This document shows, piece by piece, positions 31,886 through 40,763 of a DNA stretch of 64,000 bases. The notes beneath the pieces are model-generated. The model saw nothing but the letters and a program-made list of their open reading frames with translations. It did no database searches and had not been told where the DNA came from. Positions within the stretch are counted from its first letter, which is position 1; each line of letters starts with the position of its first letter. Source of the stretch: Aquipseudomonas ullengensis (GTDB lineage Bacteria > Pseudomonadota > Gammaproteobacteria > Pseudomonadales > Pseudomonadaceae); NCBI RefSeq assembly GCF_014174475.1, contig NZ_JACJUD010000001.1, positions 496,001 through 560,000 of the forward strand, read 5' to 3'. The translations under genes were made by a program, and so were the position numbers.

Positions 31886-32106
31886 GAGCTTGGCACAACC
31901 CCGGCTCTCCTGCGTTTTTTGGACGTCAGCGACCGAACCTGGTTCCCGTAGGAAACCTGGCGAGCTGAGAGCGAAATAGCGTAGATGAGGCGTTGCGGGA
32001 GAAACACCTGCCGCGGGCGATCAGCCGCCAACGGCGAGGTGCAACAGCCAGGCTGGCAGGCTCGGCAATCGCACCGAACCTGCACGGGCTTTCAGACCTG
32101 AAGAGC
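31886..32106. other. Intergenic 3' region of fbp
   Basis: There is no convincing gene in this 221-bp gap between fbp and the small lipoprotein operon. On the minus strand it contains a stretch (about 31975-32000) reading AACGCCTCATCTACGCTATTT, which resembles AACGCAGGCGATCTACGCTTTTT just after the DUF3999 gene (about 35300-35330). The shared sequence may be a short degenerate repeat in 3' regions. Confidence 0.4.
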
Positions 32107-33117
32107 TCAGGCCTGGTGGTAGGACGTGGCGCGCTCGACTTCTTCTTTCGAGCCGAGGAACACCGCAACGCGCTGGTGCAAGGACTCGGGCTGGATGTCG
32201 AGGATGCGCTGGGTGCCGTTGGTGGCAGCGCCGCCGGCCTGTTCGATGAGCATCGACATCGGGTTGGCCTCGTACATCAGGCGCAGCTTGCCCGGCTTCT
32301 CGGGCTCACGGGAGTCACGCGGGTACATGAACAGGCCACCGCGGGTGAGGATGCGGTGTACGTCGGCCACCATCGAGGCGATCCAGCGCATGTTGTAGTT
32401 CTTGCCCAGCGGGCCTTCCTTGCCAGCCAGCAGCTCGCCAACGTAGCGCTGTACCGGGGCTTCCCAGTGACGCTGGTTGGACATGTTGATGGCGAACTCG
32501 GCGGTGGTTTCCGGCACCTTGATGTTGTCGTGGGTAAGTACGAAGCTGCCCATTTCGCGATCCAGGGTAAAGCCCATCACACCGTCGCCCAGGGTCAGCA
32601 TCAGCATGGTCTGCGGACCGTAGATGGCATAACCAGCAGCGACTTGCTGGGTACCCGGTTGGAGGAAGGCCTCTTCGCCGAGCATGTCGTTCTGCGAGAA
32701 GGACTCGCTCGGGCAACGCAGCACGGAGAAGATGGTGCCGACCGAGACGTTGACGTCGATGTTGCTGGAACCGTCCAGTGGGTCGAACACCAGCAGGTAG
32801 GCACCTTTCGGGTACTTACCGGGAATCTGGTAGGCGTTGTCCATCTCTTCCGACGCCATGCCGGCCAGGTGGCCACCCCATTCGTTGGCTTCGAGCAGGA
32901 TCTCGTTGGAGATCACGTCGAGTTTCTTCTGCACTTCACCCTGCACGTTCTCGGTGCCCATGCTGCCGAGCACGCCGCCGAGGGCGCCCTTGGACACGGC
33001 ATGGCTGATTTCCTTGCACGCACGCGCGACTACTTCGATAAGGAAACGCAGATCGGCCGGGGTGTTGTGACTGCGGGTCTGTTCGATCAGATAGCGGCTG
33101 AGGGTGACGCGCGACAT
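32107..33117 (-). CDS. fbp: Fructose-1,6-bisphosphatase, class I
   Basis: A 336-residue enzyme hydrolysing fructose-1,6-bisphosphate, the gluconeogenic step in pseudomonads. The substrate and metal site [20 protein letters not shown] is complete, with [19 protein letters not shown] and [13 protein letters not shown] typical of class I. The start ATG at 33117 ([13 protein letters not shown]) has GGAG upstream. It is monocistronic between the lipoprotein and esterase genes. Confidence 0.97.
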   Translation of the reverse strand: MSRVTLSRYLIEQTRSHNTPADLRFLIEVVARACKEISHAVSKGALGGVLGSMGTENVQGEVQKKLDVISNEILLEANEWGGHLAGMASEEMDNAYQIPGKYPKGAYLLVFDPLDGSSNIDVNVSVGTIFSVLRCPSESFSQNDMLGEEAFLQPGTQQVAAGYAIYGPQTMLMLTLGDGVMGFTLDREMGSFVLTHDNIKVPETTAEFAINMSNQRHWEAPVQRYVGELLAGKEGPLGKNYNMRWIASMVADVHRILTRGGLFMYPRDSREPEKPGKLRLMYEANPMSMLIEQAGGAATNGTQRILDIQPESLHQRVAVFLGSKEEVERATSYHQA

Positions 33118-33254
33118 GGAGGGGCTCCGGAAGGAAGAAAAATCGCCGGCAGTTTAACCGTTCCCAGGCTCTGGCGTCTCATCCGAGCCCAGAAGCTGAT
33201 GAGAGGACGTCATGGCGGGGAAAGTTCAGTACGCGCCACGCCCGGTGGACACGA

Positions 33255-33279
33255 ATGCGGCCCCATTGCGGGGCCGCAT
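33255..33279 (-). terminator. Hairpin downstream of estA
   Basis: Perfect 10-bp arms ATGCGGCCCC / GGGGCCGCAT, loop ATTGC, directly after the estA stop (minus strand). No long U-run follows, so termination may be partial. Confidence 0.55.
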
Positions 33280-33287
33280 GACAGTGC

Positions 33288-35198
33288 TTACAGATCCCAG
33301 GACAGGGACAGGTTCAGGCCCTGCTGGTCGGCATCCTCGACCTTGCGATAGCTATAGCTGGCACGCAGGGACAGGTCCGTCATCAGCTTGTGGCTGATGC
33401 CCAGGGTGGCGCGGGCGCTGTGGTCGTCCGGGGTATAGCCGTTGAGGGTGTATTCGAGGCTGGAGATGCTGTTGAGCGACATATCCACTTCCGTGGCGTC
33501 GTCCTCGTACTCACGCTCCACCGCTACTTCACCGAACAAGCGGGTCTGCTGGTTGAGGTCGACCAGCCCTTGCAGGCCGGCACCCAGGCGTTTGGAGGTG
33601 CTCTTCTGGTCGCCGAAGGTCAGCGCTGTAGCTTGCTGGCCATCTTCCGAGTAACCGTCGACTTCTACCCGTGCGTAATCGGCGCTGAGGAACGGGCTGA
33701 GGTGCCACTGGCTGCCCGGCTGGGCAATGTCGTAGCCGACACGACCGCTGAAGCCCCACATGTCGCCGTCGGTATCACCGCGCTCGGTACGGGTGGTGAT
33801 GCCCAGATCCAGCTTGCGCTTGAGGTCGTCATAGTCGAGGTAACCAGCGCTGGCTGCCAGCTCGCCCCACCAGCGGTTCTGCTGATACTGGGCGAAGACA
33901 GTACCGATGTAGCTGTTCAGGTCATAGTCGGAGTCGGCTGCACCGGCTTCCAGGCTCTGCTCGTACAGGCCGGCGGCCAGGCCCACGCGCCAGGCCTCGT
34001 CGAGGCGATAGCTGCCACCCAGGTTGATGTTGTAGCCGTCGCCATCCGCATCGGCGGCGTAGACGTCATAGCTCTGGCGCTGACCGCCAACGGTGGTGAA
34101 GGCACGCCATTCACCCACTGCCTGCCAGGCTTCCCAGTCGGCCTGCCACTGCGAACGCAGCTGGTCCTGGTGGGCACGCAGGGTGCCCTGGGCCATTTCC
34201 GGCAGCAGGCTGAGCTCCCACGGTGCGGCCAGCAGCGAATAGGTGTAGTCGGCGAAGATCTGCTGCACCGCAGTGGTCGGGTGCACACTGTCGTTGAACA
34301 TCAGCTTGGTTGGATCGGGCGTGGCGCTGTTGATGCCCCAGGTGGCGTTTTCGCTGCCGCAACCATCGAAGCAGGTCTTGATCAGGTCTTCGCCCAAGCT
34401 GGCATCGAAACCGAAGGCCGCCGCGTTCTGGTACACCTCGCTGAACATCAGCGGCGTGTTGAGCGGGATGATTTCGGCATCGATGGTGGCAAGCTCGCTG
34501 ACCAGCGAAGCGTTCATGTCACGGCCAAAGCCACCAATCAGCTCCGCCGCTGCCGCGTTTCCGGAGAGCGCAGGCGTGGTGCCCACGTTCGGCAACAGCG
34601 ACACCACGATGTACTTGGCGCCTGCTGACTGCAGGGCACGCACGCTATCGGCCAGGCGCACGCCGGCGGCCTGGGCACTCGGGGTGCTGAGAATCAGCCC
34701 CTGGAGGAAGTCGTTACCGCCGCCATTCACGTAGTACAGGGCATTGGGGTCGGCTTGAAAGTTGCGCTCGACCAGGTAGCCATCACGGGTACGGCCACCA
34801 ATGGAAGAACCGTTGTCACCGATAATCGAGTTGAGAATCTGGTCGGTGCGGTAGCCACCCACGGCCCAGTTATTGCCGTCTTTCGAGCCATCGGCAGGAT
34901 TGACCTCGGAGGTCGAGGCGCCGAGATCGGCCTCGCTGACACCGAGCATGCGACCCAGCATCATCGGCGCCGTGGAGCCGATGATCTCGCCACTGCCCGG
35001 CTGGTAGGTCGGGCCAACGCGGTTGGTGAAGCGCCGCGAAGCGCCCGCAGGGCCGTCCGCATCATTGAACTGCCCGGCATCGCTCAGGCTGTCGCCGAAC
35101 ACCACCAGGGTCGAATAGGGGGAACTGGCTGCTTGAGCCGGAAGAGCGACAGATGCCAGCAGGCAGGCTGCCGCGAGCGGGGTCAAAACACGCTTCAT
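33288..35198 (-). CDS. estA: Autotransporter GDSL esterase EstA
   Basis: A 636-residue type V autotransporter. It has a signal peptide (about 1-24), a GDSL-lipase passenger with the serine in VVFGDSLSDAG (block I), GGNDFLQ (block III) and DSVHPTT (block V), and a C-terminal beta-barrel of about 300 residues ending in LNLSLSWDL. P. aeruginosa EstA is anchored in the outer membrane and needed for rhamnolipid production and motility. The gene's codon use and neighbours (fbp) match the P. aeruginosa location, so this is very likely the ortholog. Confidence 0.94.
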   Translation of the reverse strand: MKRVLTPLAAACLLASVALPAQAASSPYSTLVVFGDSLSDAGQFNDADGPAGASRRFTNRVGPTYQPGSGEIIGSTAPMMLGRMLGVSEADLGASTSEVNPADGSKDGNNWAVGGYRTDQILNSIIGDNGSSIGGRTRDGYLVERNFQADPNALYYVNGGGNDFLQGLILSTPSAQAAGVRLADSVRALQSAGAKYIVVSLLPNVGTTPALSGNAAAAELIGGFGRDMNASLVSELATIDAEIIPLNTPLMFSEVYQNAAAFGFDASLGEDLIKTCFDGCGSENATWGINSATPDPTKLMFNDSVHPTTAVQQIFADYTYSLLAAPWELSLLPEMAQGTLRAHQDQLRSQWQADWEAWQAVGEWRAFTTVGGQRQSYDVYAADADGDGYNINLGGSYRLDEAWRVGLAAGLYEQSLEAGAADSDYDLNSYIGTVFAQYQQNRWWGELAASAGYLDYDDLKRKLDLGITTRTERGDTDGDMWGFSGRVGYDIAQPGSQWHLSPFLSADYARVEVDGYSEDGQQATALTFGDQKSTSKRLGAGLQGLVDLNQQTRLFGEVAVEREYEDDATEVDMSLNSISSLEYTLNGYTPDDHSARATLGISHKLMTDLSLRASYSYRKVEDADQQGLNLSLSWDL

Positions 35199-35337
35199 CG
35201 GGGAGGTCCTTGTGATTGTTATTGGACTTATTCACACCCGGGCGAATCTAGCGCGATTTGTAGGCCAGTTCACTTATTTATTGTTCGATCGGCTGCAAAA
35301 AGCGTAGATCGCCTGCGTTAGCCGCCTGATCGACGCA

Positions 35338-36699
35338 TCAATCCCCCTGCGCCGCATTCGGCTTGCGCAGCAGGCTGAACGCCATGCCGCCCAGCAGCGC
35401 CACGCCGGCCAGCAGTACCGCCCACAGGCCGATGCGCTGCCAGTCGCTGCCCACCTGCGCAGCCACTTCATGCTCCAGCCGTTGCGGCAGCTCGGCAGGG
35501 ACTGTCGCTACACCCAGCGTGGCCAGCCGCGCCGGCTCGTAACCGGGAATCAGCGTGCCCAGCGGCAAGGCTGCCGACTGCCCGGCCAGCTGCCCCAGCG
35601 CCAGTTGATAGGGCGCCGAACCCCGCGCCAGGAACACCACCTGCGTCGCCCGCATGGCCACCTGCAGTTGCGGTTGCTGGGTGCCCAGGCCTCCGCCGCG
35701 CGGGTCGACCTGCAGGCGCAGTTGCTGGATCGGATAGCCCGACAGCTCGATCTCATCGTGTAGCACGTCCTTGCCGTCCTGCGGCAGGCGATAGAGCAGT
35801 CCGCGACCCAGCGGCTGCCACTGCGGACTGCCCTGCAGGCGCGCGGAGAGGCTGACCGGTGCCAGCGTGTTGGCCTGCGGCAAGGCGACCTTGATCCGCT
35901 CCAGCGGCAGGCTCAGCGGCAGTTCCCAGCTGAACTCACCCGGCTTGCCGGGCTGCCCGGTCAGCGCCTGGGACCACACCAGCGGCGGCACCGCCGCCGA
36001 GCGCTCGATGCTCACCGCGTGTGCCGACACCAGGGCCGGTGCCTGCTGCGGCGCCAGCCACAGCAGGCGCAGGTAGCGGGCCTTGGTGCCTGGCAGCTCG
36101 ACCTCACGCTGGTCGATGCGTTCGTTGGCAAAACTCAGGCGCGCGATCTGCCCTTCGCCCCAGTTGCTCCAGTGCTGCAGGTCGTCGCTGGCCTCGATGC
36201 TGAAACGCTGGAAGCCCTCTGCTTCGCTGCTCCAATCCAGGCGCAGGCGGTGCAATGGCTGGTCGAACGTGCTGACGTCCAGCAACCAGCCACGGCGCAC
36301 CTGTTCAGCGGCGCCCTGGACCTCCGGAGTCACCTCCACCAGGGTGCCCGTGGTGCTGCGTTGCACGCGAATGGCCGGGGCTGCCTGGTCTGCCGCCCCC
36401 AACAGAGGAAACCACTTGAGCGCCGCCTCCTGGCGTTTCTCGGTCGGTAGCGCGCTGGCGGGTGTCAGGGCATAGGCCAGGGCCTCGCCCTCGGCATTGA
36501 ACACGCGCAGGTCACGCAGATCGGCATGTCGCGCCGCCAGCTGCAGCGCCATCGGCACTTCCAGGCGATACCAGGGGCCCGTACCACTCAGCTGCAGCGG
36601 CACCTGTTCGCTGTAGTCCGCCGCCTGCTCGGCCAGCGCCCAAGGCGCGCCAAGCAATGCGCTCAACAACAGGCAATAACACCACGATGACTTGTTCAT
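35338..36699 (-). CDS. DUF3999 family membrane-anchored protein
   Basis: A 453-residue protein (MNKSSWCYCLLLSALLGAPWALAEQA) with a signal peptide, a large periplasmic region with repeated beta-rich segments (SFVxxx, VEVTPEVQGAAEQVRRGWLLD), and one C-terminal TM (about 421-442) followed by a short basic tail (RKPNAAQGD). The DUF3999 family has no known function. It overlaps the DUF2339 gene by 4 nt, so the two are likely made and work together. The long in-frame ORF upstream of 36699 is out-of-frame DUF2339 sequence and was excluded. Confidence 0.8.
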   Translation of the reverse strand: MNKSSWCYCLLLSALLGAPWALAEQAADYSEQVPLQLSGTGPWYRLEVPMALQLAARHADLRDLRVFNAEGEALAYALTPASALPTEKRQEAALKWFPLLGAADQAAPAIRVQRSTTGTLVEVTPEVQGAAEQVRRGWLLDVSTFDQPLHRLRLDWSSEAEGFQRFSIEASDDLQHWSNWGEGQIARLSFANERIDQREVELPGTKARYLRLLWLAPQQAPALVSAHAVSIERSAAVPPLVWSQALTGQPGKPGEFSWELPLSLPLERIKVALPQANTLAPVSLSARLQGSPQWQPLGRGLLYRLPQDGKDVLHDEIELSGYPIQQLRLQVDPRGGGLGTQQPQLQVAMRATQVVFLARGSAPYQLALGQLAGQSAALPLGTLIPGYEPARLATLGVATVPAELPQRLEHEVAAQVGSDWQRIGLWAVLLAGVALLGGMAFSLLRKPNAAQGD

Positions 36700-39600
36700 G
36701 CACTCACCTGCTCGGCGTCGCTTTTGCGCGGTGGCAAGGGGGCGAAGTAGCCCACCACCAGCAACAGCACGCCCACCCCGATAAAAGAAATGATCCGCTC
36801 CAGGCCGCCACGGTTGCCCAGTTCGACAAAGAACAGCTTGGCCACCACCACGCCGATCAGCGCTGCCCCGACCAGCCACAACTCGCGCCGCCCGCGCAGG
36901 TGGCCGACGATCATCAGCGGCAGGGCAATCAGCGTCCAGACGATCGACAGGCCGGCCTGCACCAGCATCGAGTCGAGCAGCAGATCCAGCTGATAAGGCA
37001 CCCCGCCCCAGTGATGGGCGGCGCGGAACACCGCTGCGGTGAACAGGGCAAACAGCGAGATCCCCGCCACCAACTGCGCCACCCGCTCCACCAGCACCCT
37101 GGTCAAGCCCAGTTGCGGCAAGCCGCTGCGCAGCCAGCTGTATACGGCCAACAGCACCAGCAGCAGGCCCAACTCCAGCGGGTTGATCAGTGGCAGGTAC
37201 GGCAGCGGCTCGGCATTGCCGTCGCTGGCGATATTGGCCAGCCAGAACCAGGCGAGCATCAGTGCTGCCAGCGGCGCGGCAGCCAGCACGCGGTACTCGC
37301 GCGGGTAGGCCGCCACCGGCCAGGGCCACTGGCGCGGTGCCGCCATCAGCAGCAGGAAGGCGCTCGGCAGCAGCGCCCAGCCCAGCCAGCGCCAGGCGTT
37401 GTACTGCTCGGCCAGAAGCATCAGCAGGTAGCGCAGCTCCAGCGCCAGCACGCCGAGAATCAACCAGCAGCCGAGCACATGGGCCGCGCTCAACGCGCCC
37501 TTGGGCAACAGCGCGGCCAGTCGACGCAAGGCGAACAGGTGCACGGCAAACACCAGGCCCCAGCCCAGCCAACCGAAATTGGCCGCCGGGTGATAATTGA
37601 ACTCGGCCAGGTGCAGCAGGATGGCCGCCGCCAGAGGCACCAGCAGGCAGCACAGCAGGGCCAGGGCACGCCAGCGCAGCCGCGCCGCCAGCACACTCCA
37701 GAGCGCCACACTGAGCGCCGCGGCACTCAACAGCAGAGCGCCCTGCAACTCAGGCGCAGCAAAGCGCAGCACCTCGTCAGCCCAGGCCAACGCCCACCAG
37801 GCCGCGCCCCACACCAGCAGCACCTGCGACAAGCGTTGCAGGCTCAGGCTGCCCAGCGCACCCGCCTGCTGGCGCAGCAGCACATGGCGCAGACGCCAGG
37901 CGCCGATCTGCGCGGCGATGGCCAGCACCAGCGGCGTCCAGAAGCCGGCATGGGCCAGCGGGCGCAGACCCTCGCTGGGCAACTCACCCAGCAGCAAGGG
38001 ACTGCCGGCGAGGAAGGCAATGCCGCCGACTACCTGTGCCAGCAGGCCGAAGAAGAAACTGGCGCGCAGCTGCAACCGCAGGCTCAGCCAGATGATCAGC
38101 AGACCGCTACCCGCCCACACCGCACTGGCGCTCTGCCAGGACAAGACGAACAGCGCCGCCAGGTTGATGAACAACAGCCCCACCAGCAGCACCAGGGACA
38201 ACCCGCGCATCAGTCGACGATCCTGGCTGACCAGCTTGTCGCGGGCGGCGATCAGCATCCCGGCCACCAGTGCCAGACCGATCAGCGAGCAGACCAGCAA
38301 GCCGCGCCAGCCCGAATCGAGCACGCCCGCGCCACCTGCATCGGCACCGCGCAGTCGCGCGAGGAACAGCACGCCGCCGAGTAGCTGGATGGCAAAGGCG
38401 CTGAACAGGAAAGTGCGCGACTGCAGGCGCAGGCCGGCAAACAGGGTCGCCAGACCGGCCAGCGCCCAGGCGATGGCGGTGCCTTCGGCGCCCAGGCACA
38501 GCGGCGCGATCAGATAGAGAAAGCCCAGCCCTGCCGCCGCCAACAGCGGCAGGCCACGACGCTCCCAGGCCCGGGTAACGTCATCCGGCGCCTGGCGCAG
38601 TTGCCAGAAACTGAACAGCAGCGCCATGCCGAGCATCAACGCCCCCAGTGGCGCGCCATCGAGCACCGTGGCACTGGGGATGCTGAAGTCGAGCTCGCCG
38701 AGGAAGGCCAGCGCGGCGCCGAACTGCAGGAGCAAGGCAAACGCCCGCGCCAACGGCCGTCCCTGACGCAGGCCGAGCCAGTACAGACCGGCGCCCTCCA
38801 CCGCCCACGCGGCGGACGTCCAGCGCGCATCCAGGCCCAACGGGATGGCCAGGGTGCCGAACACCACACCCAGCGCCAGGCAGGTTTCCACCAGCAGCAG
38901 CGCTCGCCCCGGCGCCCGGCCATTGAGCAGGCGCGCCAGCAGCATGTAGAACAGCCCCAGCGCCAGGGCGCTGAACGCCGCCGCGAACTCGAGGTGTTGC
39001 ACCAGCGCGTACTGCAGGCCAAAGCCAACCAGCGGCGGGCCGAACAGCACGGTGCCGTCGACGTAGTCCGCCTTGCTCGCCGACCAGCGCAGCAGTTGCT
39101 CGCGCCCGGCCGGCGCATCGTCCGCCTCCCGCAATTTGCGCCGGGCGAACAGCAGGCCGATGGCCACGTACATCAGGAAGAACACCAGCAGGAACGGCTC
39201 GGTGCTGGCCAGCAGTTCCGGCTGATAGGAGCGCAGGCCCCAGGCGAAACCGATACCGAAGGTGCCGACGAAACCAACCAGGTTGAGCAGGCGCCAGGCC
39301 TTGAACCAGGCGATGGCGAGGATGCCGCTGTTGAGCAGGATGAAGTAGGAGAACAGCGCCACATGGTTGCCGCTGCCGGTCGAAGTAAGGATCGGCGCGG
39401 CGAAACCGCCCAGCGCCGCTGCCACCGCCAGGCCCAGGGCGTTCTGCGCCACCGCAAGGATCGCCGAGAAGGCCGTCACCAGCACCAGCAGGGCCAGCGC
39501 CATCTGCGGGTCGAGCAGCGGATGCAGGCGCATGGCGGCGAACGTGGTCAGGTAGATCACCGCAATCCCGGTGCCCTGCAGCATCAGCCCGTAGTTCTCG

Positions 39601-40277
39601 TTGCGCTTGCGCAGCCACCAGCCCAGGCCAAGCAGGACGATGGCGCTGGCCGCAACGCCGGCGTAGCGCAGGGCAACCGGCACCACCATGCCTTCGGTGG
39701 CGTAGCGCAGCAGGAAGGCCAGGCCAAGGAACAGCAACACCACGCCGACGCGCAGCACCGTATTGCCGCCCAGCAGCAAGGCCTGGGCGATGTCGATGGC
39801 CGACGGTTCGCGCGGTACAACCACACGCGGCGGTGCAGGACGGACCGGCTCAGACCACGACGACTCGGGCTTCGCGACCGCTGCAGGCTCGGTGGCCGCG
39901 GGTGTGGGCGGCAGCTCCCAGACCAGCTCCGCATCCGCTGCGGGGGCGGCTGCAAGCGGCAGCTCGGCTGGAGCCTCGAGGGTCTGTACCAAGGCCGGTT
40001 CCGGCTCGGCCGGCTCCTCTACGTGAGCTGGCGTCGACACCGGCCCACCCTGCTCCACCTTGAGCAGGCGCTCGTGCATGGCCGTGGTACCGCGCTCGAA
40101 ACGCTCGGCAAAGCCCTTCAGCTCGCCGCGCAAGGTCGCATTCTCCGCGCCCAGGCTATGCAGGCGCAGCGCCTGGCCCAGCCCCAACCCGATCAGACCA
40201 CCGAGCAAGGCACTGGTGACCGATTCACCGGCCAGTGCACCGAGCACCAGACCGACCAGCATGAAAATCCATTGCAT
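36696..40277 (-). CDS. DUF2339 family giant polytopic membrane protein
   Basis: An 1193-residue protein. It has a membrane hairpin (MQWIFMLVGLVLGALAGESVTSALLGG, about 1-35), a coiled-coil stretch with ENATLRGELKGFAERFERG (about 46-80), an Ala/Glu/Pro-rich linker to about 165, then well over twenty predicted transmembrane helices to the C-terminus. Pseudomonads carry it with the DUF3999 partner directly downstream. No catalytic motif could be recognised; transport or envelope polymer export would be guesses. The ATG at 40277 has GGAAG upstream; longer in-frame starts lack this. Confidence 0.82.
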   Translation of the reverse strand: MQWIFMLVGLVLGALAGESVTSALLGGLIGLGLGQALRLHSLGAENATLRGELKGFAERFERGTTAMHERLLKVEQGGPVSTPAHVEEPAEPEPALVQTLEAPAELPLAAAPAADAELVWELPPTPAATEPAAVAKPESSWSEPVRPAPPRVVVPREPSAIDIAQALLLGGNTVLRVGVVLLFLGLAFLLRYATEGMVVPVALRYAGVAASAIVLLGLGWWLRKRNENYGLMLQGTGIAVIYLTTFAAMRLHPLLDPQMALALLVLVTAFSAILAVAQNALGLAVAAALGGFAAPILTSTGSGNHVALFSYFILLNSGILAIAWFKAWRLLNLVGFVGTFGIGFAWGLRSYQPELLASTEPFLLVFFLMYVAIGLLFARRKLREADDAPAGREQLLRWSASKADYVDGTVLFGPPLVGFGLQYALVQHLEFAAAFSALALGLFYMLLARLLNGRAPGRALLLVETCLALGVVFGTLAIPLGLDARWTSAAWAVEGAGLYWLGLRQGRPLARAFALLLQFGAALAFLGELDFSIPSATVLDGAPLGALMLGMALLFSFWQLRQAPDDVTRAWERRGLPLLAAAGLGFLYLIAPLCLGAEGTAIAWALAGLATLFAGLRLQSRTFLFSAFAIQLLGGVLFLARLRGADAGGAGVLDSGWRGLLVCSLIGLALVAGMLIAARDKLVSQDRRLMRGLSLVLLVGLLFINLAALFVLSWQSASAVWAGSGLLIIWLSLRLQLRASFFFGLLAQVVGGIAFLAGSPLLLGELPSEGLRPLAHAGFWTPLVLAIAAQIGAWRLRHVLLRQQAGALGSLSLQRLSQVLLVWGAAWWALAWADEVLRFAAPELQGALLLSAAALSVALWSVLAARLRWRALALLCCLLVPLAAAILLHLAEFNYHPAANFGWLGWGLVFAVHLFALRRLAALLPKGALSAAHVLGCWLILGVLALELRYLLMLLAEQYNAWRWLGWALLPSAFLLLMAAPRQWPWPVAAYPREYRVLAAAPLAALMLAWFWLANIASDGNAEPLPYLPLINPLELGLLLVLLAVYSWLRSGLPQLGLTRVLVERVAQLVAGISLFALFTAAVFRAAHHWGGVPYQLDLLLDSMLVQAGLSIVWTLIALPLMIVGHLRGRRELWLVGAALIGVVVAKLFFVELGNRGGLERIISFIGVGVLLLVVGYFAPLPPRKSDAEQVSA

Positions 40278-40433
40278 GCATTTCTTCCCTAGCCATTGAG
40301 GCGAAATCCCTTCCGCATCGCAGCCCTGGCTGCCCGTGCGACCGGGGATGGCCGAGTATATCGGCGCGCTCACCTGACCATACAGAGACGATTGCCAACT
40401 GGGCCACAGGCACATGTACCGGCTGGCTAACCT

Positions 40434-40504
40434 AGGGTGGATCACGCTTCACCGATCCGCCGAGCGAGGCCACTGGTGGATGAGCAGAGCGTCATCCACC
40501 CTAC
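40434..40504. repeat. Palindromic repeat (TAGGGTGGATCACGC family)
   Basis: TAGGGTGGATCACGCT at the left and AGCGTCATCCACCCTAC at the right are inverted copies around a 38-bp centre that contains a further CACTGGTGGATGAGC half. Same family as 9898-9926. Confidence 0.8.
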
Positions 40505-40583
40505 ATCTGCTGCCCCCCACGCATTGGCAACGCGGGTTTCACCCGCCCTACAGATGGTTCTGCGTACGGAAAATCACAGGCAT

Positions 40584-40611
40584 AAAAAAGCCCCGCAAAA
40601 GCGGGGCTTTC
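40584..40611 (-). terminator. Terminator of the acyl-CoA dehydrogenase gene at 40764-42542
   Basis: On the minus strand: GCCCCGC-TTTT-GCGGGGC followed by six T. It lies about 150 bp after the stop codon, so the mRNA would have a long 3' UTR. Confidence 0.85.
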
Positions 40612-40763
40612 GTCTCGACGCCGAATCGGATCGAGGATCTCGCGAGCTAGAGCCAGGCTAGGCGAGGTCGGGTGAAGAAGCACAGTTCACATCAAGTGAA
40701 TGAGCATTCTGAACCCGACCTCAACGACGCCTGGCCGACGCGCAGCAGATCGTCGGCCGATTC

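Larger units (their letters stand above)
40278..40763. other. 486-bp intergenic region with repeats and one terminator
   Basis: There is no gene in this gap. It holds a palindromic GTAGGGTGGAT-family repeat (40434-40504), a half GCGGGTTTCACCCGCCCTAC element (about 40531-40551), and a terminator for the acyl-CoA dehydrogenase (40584-40611). A stretch next to that gene (40620-40763) resembles other 3' flanks. The gap separates two blocks that lie far apart in P. aeruginosa PAO1 and so probably contains a rearrangement junction. Confidence 0.6.

Noticed and set aside
35338-37653. 771-residue minus-strand frame containing the DUF3999 protein
   Set aside because: The upstream part is out-of-frame DUF2339 sequence; the signal peptide at 36699 marks the real start.
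40414-40661. Short plus-strand frames before the acyl-CoA dehydrogenase
   Set aside because: They read through palindromic repeats and a terminator; no coding signal.
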